This document shows positions 13,120 to 26,125 of a stretch of DNA of 64,000 nt, piece by piece. How positions within the stretch are numbered: position 1 is the stretch's first letter; every line of letters begins with the position of its first letter. This DNA comes from Corylus avellana (lineage: Eukaryota > Streptophyta > Magnoliopsida > Fagales > Betulaceae). A program made the position numbers and the translations under genes. The stretch covers positions 28,539,900 through 28,603,899 of the forward strand of contig NC_081546.1 of assembly GCF_901000735.1 (NCBI RefSeq), read 5' to 3'. Below the pieces are notes generated by a model that was not told the DNA's origin, did not search any database, and worked only from the letters and a program-made list of their open reading frames with translations.

Positions 13120-14375
13120 GTGTAACCTCTCTCATCGTTATGCTGTCCATGGGAAGTTTCAAAGAAGTAGGCTTTCATAACAATAGTTTTTTTTTGCCCC
13201 CAACATAAATGCATGTATATACACAAGAGTACATCTGCTTAAATAGTACTTGTTTTGATACCGACAAAGTTTTCTTTATATTGGGTCGGAAGAAATTTGT
13301 TAATGTAGTTTTTTGTACAGTTTGACCGATGATGGGCTTCCTGCAAAATAGTAAAAGCGTCAAAAGATCTCCGGCCATAGCGGGAGACAGTCTTATGCTT
13401 AAGTTATGTTTATTTGGAATGAAGATAGAGTAATGAGCTTAATTGGGTGACTCAGAATCTTTTTTTTTTGTTTTTTGTTTTTTTTTTGTTTTAATTTTAA
13501 GAGACTTAGAATCTCCCTAACCTAAGGGGGTTTGTCCCTTTTTTATAGGGTCTTGTGTAACCGCTTTGCTACTGATACTCCAGTTTATGTGGTAGTTGAG
13601 AGATTGTCTTAACTATAATATCTGGATTAGCTAAGTATTTGAGATATTTGGTTCCCAATATCTTGAGATGCAAATCAATCTTTAAAGGGAATTTTGATTG
13701 TTATAGTTGTTATCCATCTATCAGCTTATTTGAATGAAAGCGTCAAAAGATCTTCGGCCATAGCCGGAGACAGTCTTATGCTTAAGTTAATATGTTTATC
13801 TGGAATGAAGATGGAGTAATGAGCTTGGGTGACTCAGAATCTCTTTTTTTTTTTTTTTTTGTGAAGAGACTCAGAATCTCTTTTACCTAATGGGGTTTGT
13901 CCCTTTTTTATAGGGTTTTGTGTAACCGCTTTACTATTGACACTCCCGTTTATGTTGTAGTTGAGAGATTGTCTTAACTATAATATCTGGATTAGCTGAG
14001 TATGTGAGATATTTGGTTCCCAATATCTTGAGATGCATATCAATCTTTAAAGGGAATTTTGATTGTTATAGTTGTTATCATCTAACAGCTTATTTGAATG
14101 AAATTGCTTGAATAAAACCCATAATGATTTTATTCCCAACTGAATTGTTCATTATAAGTGTTAATATAGCATAGTTAGACTCGAACTTATAGACATAAAC
14201 TTTGGGTTGAGTGAATGTAATCTCTCTAATCTTTATGTTGATCATTCTATGAAGTTTCAAAGAAAATCGATGTTCACAACAATAGTTTTTTGAAGAACAT
14301 TGCAACTGTCCAAATAATAATTGTTTCGTTACCGACAAAGTTTTCTTTAAATTGGTTTGAAAGAAATTGTTGATT
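13120..14375. repeat. Nested duplication: ~380-bp tandem pair inside diverged flanking copies
   Basis: Unit B runs 13354-13736 and is repeated head-to-tail at 13737 to about 14103. Both start AAAGCGTCAAAAGATC and share CGGAGACAGTCTTATGC-like sequence and the TATCTTGAGATGCA block; they differ mainly by scattered substitutions and a T-run length. Outside the pair, 13120-13320 and 14215-14375 resemble each other (TACCGACAAAGTTTTCTTTA in both). No open frame of note; origin unknown. Confidence 0.85.
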
Positions 14376-14824
14376 ATACACATATGAGTGTAAAAAGATT
14401 GAGTCGCACATTAAAAAATAAAAAAGAATGACACAATTACTGTAGGTGGTTAATATAACATATATAGTTAGGCTGATTGAGCCCATATATAGGTTTAAGC
14501 TTTGGGTTGAATGGTGTCCGAACTTGCTATATTATAGTCTCACTAAAAGACTCTTCAATGTGTCAATCTCCCCCTAACATAAATTCATTTAAACTGACAT
14601 CTATCCTAGGTGTTAATCTCCCTAAGAGAGTCCATAGAGCAAACTTTATGAGTTTAATATATGAATTGGAGGATTTTCTTCCAACCTAAAACAGATCAAA
14701 GCATAATTCTTTGGATATCTTGCCTTTTATCTTCCTAACATATCTAAGCAGACGCATTCTAACTCTCATGACTCACGATTCGCTGGAACATATATGGACC
14801 ACATGCCCTATATCAGAATCATCA

Positions 14825-14876
<52 letters not shown>

Positions 14877-17800
14877 AAAACAGCTAGTTTAATTTTGTTG
14901 CCAATTATCTGGTTGCATCATATATGCATGTATATAAAAATTGTGTAAGTATTAAAGATTTGAATATGCCTAGCATGATTATTTCTTTTATAATTAGGGA
15001 TTTTCTTTTCCAAAATTAATATCTGTCTTCCTATTCATTGGAATATAACATGGTTCACTTTATATATTATTCCAAAAGATAAATTATTGTGGAAAAGACA
15101 TATGATTACTCAACTTTTAACATTGTAGATTACACTCAAAGAAAACCAAAAGAGAATTTAAACAAACAAAAGAAAAAGGCAGGGTTAAAGCTAGATTTGA
15201 ATTTACAATGCAAATGAACTTTGCTAGCTAAGTCGTTTAAATTATATTTAACTTAAAACAGATTCTTGCAATTATATTTACTGCTTTTGACCAAGTGATC
15301 AGAAAGAATTTTCCTTGCTGAAATTCTGAAGCTTTATTTCATTCTTCCTATTAAAAAAAAATAATAGATCTCTTTTACTCGAAGCGTCTTTCGGATAAAT
15401 TAATCATGAACTTTACAGAAAATGCTCCACATGAGTCACGTGGAACCATACGAGTGAAAAATAATAATAATAATAATTAATTGTTTAGTGACTGATATAA
15501 TAAATGACATGTAGAATATCACATCAGTTTACAAAGAACTTACAATAAAATTATAATATTCCTAATTGAACTCGGACTTTATGTAACAGCAAGAATTCGG
15601 ATTTATAATTCATCCAAATCGCATTTGATGCTTACTTTATTATTACACAATCATTTAACCACACAAAAGGTTAGAATTGTGGCTGTTAAATCTTTTTTTT
15701 TTTAATTTTTTTTAATAATGGATTTAGTAAAAACTCCCCCTTTGTGAAGACATGATTTGAGTTCATATGTTGGGATGTAATGAAGTTGGTTTACACGTAC
15801 AATATTCGTTGACAAGATTATGAAAGAGACATGACCAAATTTATAAGTAAATAGGGATGACTAAAAATAGTTTTTAGTAAAGCTACCTGGTAAAGGCCAA
15901 AAATTGTAGGTATATGTCCTTATCTTGCACCAATCACATCCCAACTTTTCTTCAGGTGATAGGCTTTCTCTTTACAACTCATCCCAATTCCCCACCCATC
16001 ATCAACATGCCCATTAATATGCCATGCAATCCTTAAACCATCATTTCTTTTGTTTTATGGAGTCCTTAGAAAGACTTGCCCATGGGCTACTTAGTAATAC
16101 TTTATCATTATAACATTCCGTTGATATGACAGTGTTAATTAGTTTTTTTAAAAATAAATAAATAAATATTAATTTAAAGACCGATTGGCAATGCAATGTC
16201 AATAGTTGAATAATAACGAGATGATAGTATGGTTTCTAGTATGTAACCTAAGATAATTCTTGAAACTGCTTTTGGAAATGACAACATTAATCGAAAAAAT
16301 TACAGCAATGCTAACACCAATAGCTTATTTATCTTTTGATAGAAACGCATAAAAGATTCGAACTAGATGATGAATACCCTAACTCTTCATCTCTTGGAAG
16401 GCAAGAAAAGTTTTCAAAAGTGCTAATTAAATTGGGCCGCTTCTCAATCTTTTTCAAAAAGCAATCTCATATAGTAAATATGTAAACCATCAATAAGAAA
16501 ACTCTAGGTCTTTATATTTATCTTTATTTTTTCCTCATAAACTCTGAGTTTAAAATCCATAAAGAAAACAAGGAAGAAATATTTGACAAAATAGTTCATA
16601 GGATGAACTCGTAAAATCACAAACACCATCTAAGATGATGAATTAAATGAAATACCTTTATTTATTTATTTATAAATTCTTATATTAATTTAAAAAATAC
16701 GCATAGCTTCGAGCTTCCAATTTTCTTGTAAACATAACAAAAAATCATACTGGAAAATATTGAATAATCTTTTAAGATACGTATTAAATTAAATTCGAAA
16801 TTCCAATTCCTTTCTGTCAATCAATCACCCAACAATAATTCTATGTCAATGCTGACAATGCCAGAAGTGGAATCACAAATGGGCATCCAAATTCCAATTC
16901 AAGTCACATGTATTTATCGTATACAAATTTTCTCTTGTATTTCATAAGCAACAATTTTTTTTTAAAAAAAAAAAATTAGGTTAAAATATTTTTTTTAAAA
17001 TTTAATTTATTAAACTGATACGTGTCTTTAAAACATATAATTATCATATACTCTAAAAGTACATGTTTTTTTTTTTTAATATGTCCGCATAAGAGGAAGA
17101 AAAGAATTCAAACTAGTAAACTCTGCTTCATTTATTTTAATTAAATTTGAAAGAAATACAAGGGCTAGATACAAAATTTTCTTGAGAAAAAGCTAGGCAA
17201 AAAGGAACTAATAAGCAAGCACCTAGTGAAAAAAAAGTGAACCTAAAAGCAACTTGCCAAAATTGACATATTCCTACCTAGAAATGCCATGAGAGAGAGA
17301 GATAGATTCAATAAAAAAAATACAATGTAATAGATAGTCAACTCTAGGCATGATGCCTAATGAAAAATATTTTTTAAGTATAATAAAAAGACAAGAGGAT
17401 AAGAAGAGAAATTTATATGGGTCTCTACCATAAAGAGCAGCATACTCTATAAAGTACCAAACCCTATATGCCCCCACACAGGACAATTGTTTAGTGGCTA
17501 ATTATCACTTCAATCTTTATTTCTTACCAAATAGACCGATGCCGACCTTCAGCAATTTTGTTGTCGGACTTGTTAGCGATCCGAAGAATAATTATGAGAG
17601 AACTCTCATAAAATTTATATGCTCCACAGTCGACATCCACGTCTCTCACATCTGCTATCCGAATTACAAATAATTTGATCATCAAATTACTGAAAATCTG
17701 AATCTCGCTCAAAACTAAATGCAAATCTTACATGTGCATAATTTTCCTAAAATATCAGAAGTGGGCCAGGCCGAAACCTTCCATCAAATGGTTAAGAATA

Positions 17801-20042
17801 AACTGATCATAAAAAGATTATCAGGGCCTCAAAATGGGCTCTACAAAAAGGAGGATGGGCTTCCCATTGGACACCTTAAGCACCAATTTCAAACAAATAT
17901 TATATATATATATTAATATTGATTTAATAAAGAATTTAAATGGGTTCAGAAATTGACCTGTCTAGTTAGTGATTGCATAATATGCAATATTTTAGGACCC
18001 TATATTGACTATCTTGCAACTAAATATTTTTATATTACAAGTTGGAATCCGAGAAGGTTTGGACCAATTATAGGAAATTAGGTAGCAGGAGATTATTTTA
18101 TTAATTGTTAAATTAAATAACTATTTTTGATAAGGATAAAACAGTCACCCCCGTTTGGTGAAAAGAGAAAAAAAGAAAAAGTTAAAAGTGCAAAACAACT
18201 TTACAAAGGGAATACCAAAGGGGGACAATTACGAATAGAGGCAAAATGACTTTTTTAATTGTTTTTTTTTATTTTTTTTTTGCCCTCTTAGAAAGTAGTA
18301 AAACAACTTTAAAATTAAGAAGATTCAAACAAATGATCCAGATATTCAGTAAGTTGGGTAGTAATTATGAAAGAATTCATATGAAATTCATTTGTTCAAG
18401 TAGGTTGTTGAGCAATCCAAAATTTATTTGGATGCGTAAATTTTATATGCACTTTCTCACGATTTGCTAGAGATCCTAGTCCACAATCAGGGTGTTAACT
18501 AAACCTAATGGGCTTTAAGTGCGGTTGCATCAATTATTAAGACTATGGGCAGCCCAAGATACAAGACGTATTTAAAAATGGACAATTTTTTTAAAAAAAA
18601 ATTAATTAAATTCATTCAATTCAGTCTATTAAACTAATATTAATTTTTAAAGCACATGATTTTATAAAATAATCACTTGCTCTAATGATAGATATGAGCT
18701 TAACAGATAGATTCGGATTTTCAACAATTTATTACTCGAATTAATAGCAAATGTGAAAAAGCCTTTACGAGACTTACTTGCCCAAGCAAGTGAACAAATA
18801 ATCCAAACTTTATTTGAACAGGTAAATTTTATATTAGTCATTTCATGTTTATTGTCTAAATTACTAACGATTCAAAAAAAATAAAATTGCTAAATCTATT
18901 TCGCTTTGACATAGATTCATAAGCCTAAGCCTAACTAGACTTTGGCTAATTGCAAAGATAAGCCTACATGATCAACACGTTTGCACATAAGTAGACATTG
19001 ACTTTCATAAGCATGCGCACGCACGTGCACTTAAAGCCTGCTTTGCAGTTGTCAGTAGCATCATTGGGCCTAAAGGTATTGGTGATTGGTGAAGAACATA
19101 TTATTATAAAAAAAAATAATAATAATAATAATAAATAATTAAAAAACATTTTGATTATCATGAAAAAGTGAGATGGTATTATTTACTTTTGTCTGTCCCT
19201 GGTATTTTATAAAGGAATATTTTAATCATTTTTGTTTTCTCTATTAAGATTTAATGAAAAATACAGAGATTATTGGTAATTGAAAGGGACTGAAAGATTA
19301 GAACCCCAAACTTTTAGAGTCGAACATAATATTGAAAAATGCTTAGTAATTTGTGAGAGTTAGGTCATAGGTGAAGTGTTCCCTGTCTTTTTTGTTCTCT
19401 AAAGATTAATATTCGTCCAACTAAGACCCGCTGATTGCAACTTTATGGCTAATTTAAAATATTTGAAATGATATGTATTCTTAAAATATGTACATACTCT
19501 GTTAATTTTATTAAAAATGCGTGCCAAAATCACATGCCCGAAGGACAAATTTCAATTTAAATTGAAAAGATTTTCTTCAACCCAATTTCGAGAAAAACTT
19601 TATCTTCAAGACGGCTACTACAACTTCAAGCAATATTCTCCATTTCTGTTGGGGTGTTAGAGATCCGGATTTATAATATAGCATGTTGAAACACACTCAA
19701 CTTAAAAACTTAGACCTATGAATTTGGGCCATTTGTGACAATCTTTCCAATACTGGACTCAATCTTTTTATACTCACCCATGTATGTTCAACACCGTTCA
19801 TTGGCAAACAAGTGAAAGTGAAGCAAAATTCATAATTTTGCAAAATCTACTGCATCAATTAGGACACACTGTAATTGTCTGATACATTATTGATTATCCC
19901 CATTATTCATCTGTTTTTTTTTTCTTATTGCAAGTTGACAAAGAACATACAAACTTAATTCTACATACCAAATCCGTTTTCAGAATTCTCTTAGTAGCTG
20001 AAGTACAAATAGTCGCGATCATCCATTTATTAATGGTTAATA
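14376..20042. other. Long AT-rich intergenic stretch, no gene recognised
   Basis: More than 5 kb without a supportable gene. It holds an (AT)n tract at 14827-14872, (AAT)n runs at about 15460-15475 and 19115-19135, and several A/T homopolymers. Short frames (for example 17719-17916, 18246-18470) lack motifs and codon bias. I see no tRNA and no intact transposon. Confidence 0.55.
14827..14872. repeat. (AT)n microsatellite
   Basis: About 23 AT units in a row, ending in ATAATAAAAA. Confidence 0.95.
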
Positions 20043-23000
20043 CTAGCCCATGGTGTATGAAGGGACTGGTAAGTTGATAACAGTGGTCTTGACCTTGGTC
20101 ATCATGTTAATGCTGTTGGTGATTCCTTGAGACCCAATTCCACTATCCTTTATACCCTGTAGCCAAAGCAATTGTTAGTGTGCATTGAGATGATGATCTT
20201 AAGAAATGAGGTTAGTTTTTAAAGTAAATCACCCGTTATTCAAAAGATTAAACTTATAGGAAACAGTGAAATCAATCATTTAATTAATATTCTAATACTT
20301 TCCTCACACATGAGGAAAGTATTAGAGGGTTCGAATTCAGAACATTTGCTCTAATATCGTGTTAAATTATGAATAGGTAGGTCTCGTAAGAGTTAGTTTA
20401 CCTGGAAAGGAAAATGATCTGGTCCACGAGCTGGTGCTGAGTTTATCTGAACCGTCCCGGTCTCCATTGCATCACTGATCAACATTGCTTTGTTGATGTC
20501 CCTAGTGAAGATGCAACCCTGCATATCATTCATATTTGTTAAGATTAAACCAATGTGTGGAGAAAGAGAGTAAATAGAATATCTAAAAAAAAATGTAAGA
20601 AACTGATAATCCCATTTCTGTAAGGTTACTTTCCAGTTCAGTCTCATTTGTCCCATATTATGCAAATGCTTCTATGAAAAAGCTTAAACTAATAAGAAAG
20701 AGTTAATTCTAACGAATAGAGTGTTTAATAAGTAATGGGTGTGTAACACCACATTTCTCTTGCCACAGCACCCATAAATGGCCTTGTATGCCCTATGAAG
20801 GAACTTCAGCAGACAGGAGACCAAAGAATTCATCTTGCATGTTTAATAAGTGACAACATAATTATGTATGTGGAGAAAATAGATGACCATTTAATCAGGT
20901 GAGTACACATTGACCAGTGAATTCCAGAAAATGCAGAGTTCAAGGCTTCAAGCAATAAATTGCTAATTGGACAATCAGTGTAGATGGGACTAGTGTGACT
21001 AGTGTTAGAGAAGGTTAAACTCTGATAATTCAAATATTTAGTAGCTGGAGAAAAGATTTCATCACATTGGGAGAATCAACTTATACATATATATATAAGT
21101 TATATGGATGGAGAATTAATGCAAACAGTATGAATTTCTTGAGGAGAACTGAAACACAAAGTTGAGAGAATTTTATACCTGGAGACCAAAATTGCTAGCA
21201 TTGCAATGGTGGATTCCTTCTTCTACAGAACTGATCCTAATAACTGGCAGAACCGGACCAAATGGTTCCTCCCATGCAATCCTCATATCAGGCCTAACAT
21301 TATCTAACAACAAGGGCCAGATAAGGTTTCCCTCTCTTCTGTACTCTTGGCAAAATGTTGCTTCTTTTTGTTCAGCATCCTTAACCAACCCTTCAATGTA
21401 GTTTGCAGATGACTCTGACACCACTGGAGTGATATCACAGTCCTTCTCTGGTGGCCCAACAGTCAATTTTGCCACTTTAGCCTTCACTTTATCCACCAAG
21501 GCATCAGCAACAGATTCCATCACCAAGACAACCTTAACCGCTGTGCATCTTTGACCACTGTCATAAATGTTGGTACCATGCTTTAGAAATTTGGAGCAGG
21601 AACAATTAAGCTTATTTTGGTACTACAGAAACTTGACTTCACAAATAAAACATATTATCAAAACAGACGAAATCATAATGCTTCAACTAACTTTTATCTG
21701 AATACAAGAAACTTGACACTATATTGAAAACAATTTCTATGAATTATCAAAGTTGAGGAGAATGATTTTGTTATGATCGTAAGTGTCCTACATGCCTTAA
21801 ACGCAATCTTAACAATGTGTATATAAGTTCTTAGGCATCCTCCCCTTCCAATTTAGTTTTCAAGAGTGAGTTCTACTTGAGGATTGTATTATTTGGTATC
21901 AAATCTAAATACTATGTCACGGGTTCAAGTCATGAAAAGGGCGATTTATGGGTTAGAATGAGCCACCAACGTCCATTATGTGTATATAAGCTCTTGGGCA
22001 CCCTTCTTTTGTAAGCCGGTTTTCAAGAGTGAGTTCTACTTAAGGTTTGTATTAAATTTCCTTAAGGACTAGTCATAAATTGCTCTTTAAGGCATAGGCT
22101 AAGCCCATTCAAGCCACATTCATATCATAATCTGTATTATCCTGAATCTTGTCATAATCATTGGCAAATAATGATGAAACCTCATTCAACAGCTGTTCTT
22201 GACTGTTTTCCACCAAACCAAACGAAAAATAATACAGTTGAAGGAGAGGCACATGTTAAGGTACATCTAGCAGTTGAAGTCCAGCCAGCAAGAGTTGGCT
22301 CAAGCGCATCCTCTAGTGCGCTCGAGCGTAACTAGTAACGGCTAGTTTGAAGCACGAGTGTGCTCGAGCGCTATCTCCTATAGCACTCGAGCGCAAGCAC
22401 CTGCAGCATGCGTAGATGACTCCTACGCATACTCTCTTTTGGATTCAATCTTTGAATCCAAACATACCTCTTCACATCAGATCTGAACATATCACTTGTA
22501 TTATCTTTAAAGTAGTTTTATCTCTTCTTATTAAGTTCTCTAGTTGTATTAGTTCTCCTAGTTATTATTGTATTAGTTCTCCTAGTTAGTATCAAGTTTA
22601 AGGTTGTTAAACTTGATTACAATTGTAACTCTTTTGCCTATATATACAATGAGAATGAAGCTGGAAATCAATTGCTAGATGTTCCTTAACAGCACATACT
22701 GTCCTCAAATTGGGCATCTATCCTATAGGGTTATTGTGTAATGCACAGCATAAAATGAATGAGGCACGTATAGGCAGCTTTTATCTAGAAAATGACTTCC
22801 TGCAAACATAAGTCAATTAGTTTTCCTTTAGTATTGTCAATATAGATTTTAGTTCAAAAATTTTCATTCTTCTTGTGCTTAAGAGGAGCAATGGGAATCT
22901 CATGAAACAGTCCCCAATGTCTGTATTGTCAAGTGCAACATTAAAAAGAAAGGAAATTGATGGGAAATCCTTTCACCTGTAAGAAAAGCCCCCCTTTATT

Positions 23001-25940
23001 ATGTTTGCGGCTACCAAATCTAAGTCAGCATCCTCAAGTACAATGCAGGCATCTTTTCCTCCCAGTTCCATCTGAAGAGGAACCATGCCCGCCTTTTTTG
23101 AAATTGCAATACCTGTGTCTCCACCAGTGAAGCTGGGCAAAACAACAAAGCAAGTTAGGAATGACTAATTATACACCATTCACAGGAATGGAGAGGCCTT
23201 ATTTAGTATGAAAGAAAGAGGAACTGAATTTACCTTATACAGTTCACCCCAGGATGCATAGTAAGGAAGTCACCAATCTCAGAGCCTTTCCCAGTGATAC
23301 AACTTATAAGGCCTTTGGGAAAACCAGCCAAGTGAAAGCAGTGCACCATATGAAGAGCAGCAACAGCACCCTGAAAGGAAGTTGAGAGTCAGATGAATGG
23401 ACTTATCTTTGCTTATGACTTCATATTCAGAAGGATCACTGTTTGGATTTCAAGTAATGAAATCTCAATTTTTATTATAATTTTCGTCTATGACTTCAAT
23501 CATTGGTGCAGAATCCATATGAAGGATTAAGGTTTCCCCCCTTCAAATTATTGATTTTCCATCCACCACCTCATTCAGTATAGTGAATGAAGATTATTGT
23601 TAAACTTCTAGTTGTCCCAAAAGCTTAAGCTGATAAGAAGAGGTAAATTTATTTACTTAATCATTACTTTAATACTCCTCACGTGTGGGCTCAAATTCCC
23701 TTTTTAATATGTGAGGCCCAACACGTAGAATATTTAATTTAAATGGGGGATGAATTGATTTGACGGAGTCAAGATTCGATCCCAAAACCTTTGGCTCTAA
23801 TGCCATGTTACCAAAAGCTTAAGCTGATAAGAAGAGGTAAATTTAATCACTTAATCATTACTTTAACAATTACATACACCACCTTGAAGATTAAGTGGTA
23901 TCATAAGCTAACTCAATGGTAAAGTACCTGAGTTGGAGGCTTGAGCACAATGGAATTTCCAGCTATCAGTGCAGGCGCAATCTTTGACACAGCTAGGTTG
24001 ACAGGGTAGTTAAATGGCGGAATGGCTAAAACTACCCCAAGTGGAATCTGCAATATAATGTAAATGTAATATCATTCTTGTAATTATGGTCTTATAAGCA
24101 TTTTGTTTCTACAAAGTTACTCTAAGATAGATCATGGGGCAAGAAAATAAATATGTTGATAGAAATACCCACAATAATATAAGAGTAGAAATTTTCATTT
24201 ACTTTCCCCTGCCTTCTTAGCAATAAAATTCAATCGTAATGCATTTCACAGACTAATATGCAGAAAAAAACTGAATGAATTACATGGTACCGAGAACCAA
24301 TTTGAATTTGGATTACATATGATTGATAATAGGCAATGTGTGACTTGATAAAGATGAGGATAGTAGGTTATAGAATTTATGAGAACATTTCCCAAGAAAG
24401 TATGGCATCAGCAGAGAGAACCAAGACAAACTAAAGGAGTTAAGAGAGGAAATGTTATAGAACAATCTGTTAAATATTATAGTTTTAAAAGATTGGCTTG
24501 TAGTGATGTTGTTTTGAAAGATTGTCTTCTAGTAGCCTACTCAAATCTTCAATATTGTAATATCAGACAAAAGAAAGCCACTAATAAATAACCATAGCAT
24601 GACTGCATGACCCATAACAATCTCTACTATTATTTTATCCGAAAGAAACAAGAATATTTAATTTAAATATTCTTGTTTAATTTAAATTGAAGGTAAATTG
24701 ACGAAGTCAAGGTTCGATCCCAGGACGTTTGACTCTGATACCATGTTAAATCATCATTTATCCCAAAAACTTAAGCTAATAGAAAGAGGTAAATTTAATC
24801 ACTTAATCAAAACTTTAACGACATCACATCAACGGTCACAAATCCCATCTTTTGGGATAATCATCATAGGTCAACATGTTTGGATTGCATTTTACTCTTA
24901 AGATTTGGTGAAACTTTTATATAACCAAAAATTAAGATGGACTTGCATCATTAATCCAATTTATTATCACCAGTTCATCTATTATTTGAGCCTATCATCT
25001 CATCTTGACAAGGTGGAGCTAAATGGCCAACTCTGATTAATTGGTCACTCCCATACTTCATCAATTGGTCACTCCCATACTTCATCAATTCATTATTTGG
25101 TATGAAAAATAAGAAATTCCATAAGGAAGATTGCAAAAGATTACCTTAGAAGTAAGGCAGTACTTGGTTCTCTCATTTCCAGGAAAACTATCAGAAACCA
25201 AGAACTTTCCCTCTCCCAGAATCCTGACCCCCTCCTCAGCACAGTAAGAAACCAGGTCTCCAGACCTCACAACCTTCATCAAGTCAAGAAATTTATCTAA
25301 ATTACCTTCTCAAAGTGACCCCACTAAAAACATGAAATTCAGAATGAATTTGATACCTCAGTTACTGAATCTTTAGCTGGTTTTGCGATTTCTTTTACAA
25401 GGCACTCAGCAATTGGAGCTTTGTGCTCCTTGAGGATAGCAGCAGCCTTGTGGAGGAGCTCTGCTCTTTTCCAAAGAGGTGTCTTTGCCCATGATTTCTG
25501 AGCTGTTTTTGCTGTCTCCATGGCCTTATTTACCTCTGCTTGTGTGCAAGCTGTGGCAACAACACAAGACTAGTAAGATTTTACACCCTTTAAAGCCAAG
25601 AAAATAAAACTCCATTCAGCTGAGCCAAATTCAAAATTTTGCTTTAGTTCTTCTGCTTTTGAGTTTTAACTTCTTCTGAAGAAACAAGTCAGAGTAACCA
25701 AAGGGAGGATAATTGAAATGTGTAAATTAATGTCAAAACTCTCATAAGTTGTTCAAGCTTATTGACATATTCTCAGAGCAAAATTGGCTGGTCACCTTGA
25801 ACCTTGTACTGAGTTGTTCTCGTAGTAGGGTTGATGATCGCAACACTCTTCCCGGAAGAAGACTTCTTCCACTCTCCTTCTGAGTAGTACTTGTACACAT
25901 CTCCATCCAAAATCTCTGCATACTGTCCAGTTCCAGCCAT
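20043..25940 (-). CDS. GAPN: Non-phosphorylating NADP-dependent glyceraldehyde-3-phosphate dehydrogenase (ALDH11A), 9 exons
   Basis: Cytosolic enzyme that oxidises glyceraldehyde-3-phosphate to 3-phosphoglycerate with NADP+, giving NADPH without ATP. Exons: 25940-25796, 25550-25357, 25273-25145, 24047-23928, 23370-23234, 23132-22977, 21557-21179, 20518-20402, 20156-20043. They join in frame to 496 aa, the usual plant length. Start [20 protein letters not shown] matches plant GAPN. Visible ALDH motifs: [18 protein letters not shown], nucleotide loop FTGGDTG (243-249), general base Glu264 in QMELGGKDA, catalytic Cys298 in SGQRCTAVK, and [10 protein letters not shown]. The C-terminus is LPVPSYTMG, with no targeting peptide. 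Intron 6 (1.4 kb) carries a solo LTR; introns 3, 5 and 8 carry remnants of one repeat family. The gene looks intact. Confidence 0.96.
20292..20325. repeat. Perfect 15-bp hairpin in GAPN intron 8
   Basis: Arms CTAATACTTTCCTCA and TGAGGAAAGTATTAG are separated by CACA. It sits inside a degenerate copy of the intron repeat family also seen at 23.6 and 24.7 kb. The stem would form in the GAPN pre-mRNA; no function is implied. Confidence 0.85.
21818..22045. repeat. Direct repeat pair in GAPN intron 6
   Basis: Two similar segments about 160 bp apart (about 21818-21885 and 21978-22045). Both contain GTGTATATAAG followed by a TTCAAGAGTGAGTTCTACTT block. Between them is ACGGGTTCAAGTC, which resembles a Pol III B box, so this could be a tRNA-related SINE remnant. 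The class is uncertain. Confidence 0.5.
22254..22691 (+). mobile_element. Solo LTR (Copia-like) with 5-bp target-site duplication
   Basis: A 438-bp block starts TGTTAAGG and ends CCTTAACA, a perfect 8-bp terminal inverted repeat in TG...CA form. It is flanked on both sides by GCACA (22249-22253 and 22692-22696). Inside are a TATA box (CCTATATATACAATGAG, about 22638) and repeated TTAGTTCTCCTAGTT units typical of LTR promoter regions. No gag-pol sequence adjoins it, so it is a solo LTR left by recombination. It lies in GAPN intron 6; orientation follows the TATA box. The Copia assignment is an inference from size and structure. Confidence 0.88.
23610..23872. repeat. Dispersed repeat in GAPN intron 4, copy A
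   Basis: The segment CAAAAGCTTAAGCTGATAAG...AGGTAAATTTA occurs at both ends (about 23618-23655 and 23814-23850). It flanks a core with CTCCTCACGTGTGGGCTCAA and GATTCGATCCCAAAACCTTTGGCTC (split by position). Related pieces occur at 24690-24815 and, more degenerate, at 20225-20385, all inside GAPN introns. Likely an old non-autonomous element; class unknown. Confidence 0.6.
24690..24815. repeat. Dispersed repeat in GAPN intron 3, copy B
   Basis: It shares the GGTTCGATCCCAGGACGTTT block, the GACTCTGATACCATGTTAAA block and the AAGCTAAT...AGGTAAATTTAATC block with copy A at 23.6-23.9 kb. It is a partial copy with no coding content. Confidence 0.6.
25039..25086. repeat. 24-bp tandem duplication in GAPN intron 3
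   Basis: The unit beginning AATTGGTCACTCCCATACTT occurs twice head-to-tail, the second at 25063, with no mismatch seen. It lies about 60 bp into the intron downstream of exon 3. Confidence 0.95.
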
Positions 25941-26110
25941 ATCTGTCAAAAACTCAAACAAACAAAAGAAACAACTTAATTGAATGACACCCTCGATCTT
26001 CCTCTCCCTTGAGACTATGTGTGTGTTTTAGGAAGTGAAGGTGAGGAGTGTCTGGTGTAGTTTGGTTTTGGCTTTTGGGTCTGGTTTGGTGAAGGTGTTG
26101 TGGCGATATC

Positions 26111-26125
26111 CATATATATATATAG
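26111..26125 (-). promoter_or_regulatory. TATA box of GAPN
   Basis: On the minus strand this reads CTATATATATATATG, about 170 bp upstream of the GAPN start codon. The leader between them is CT-rich. Confidence 0.5.
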
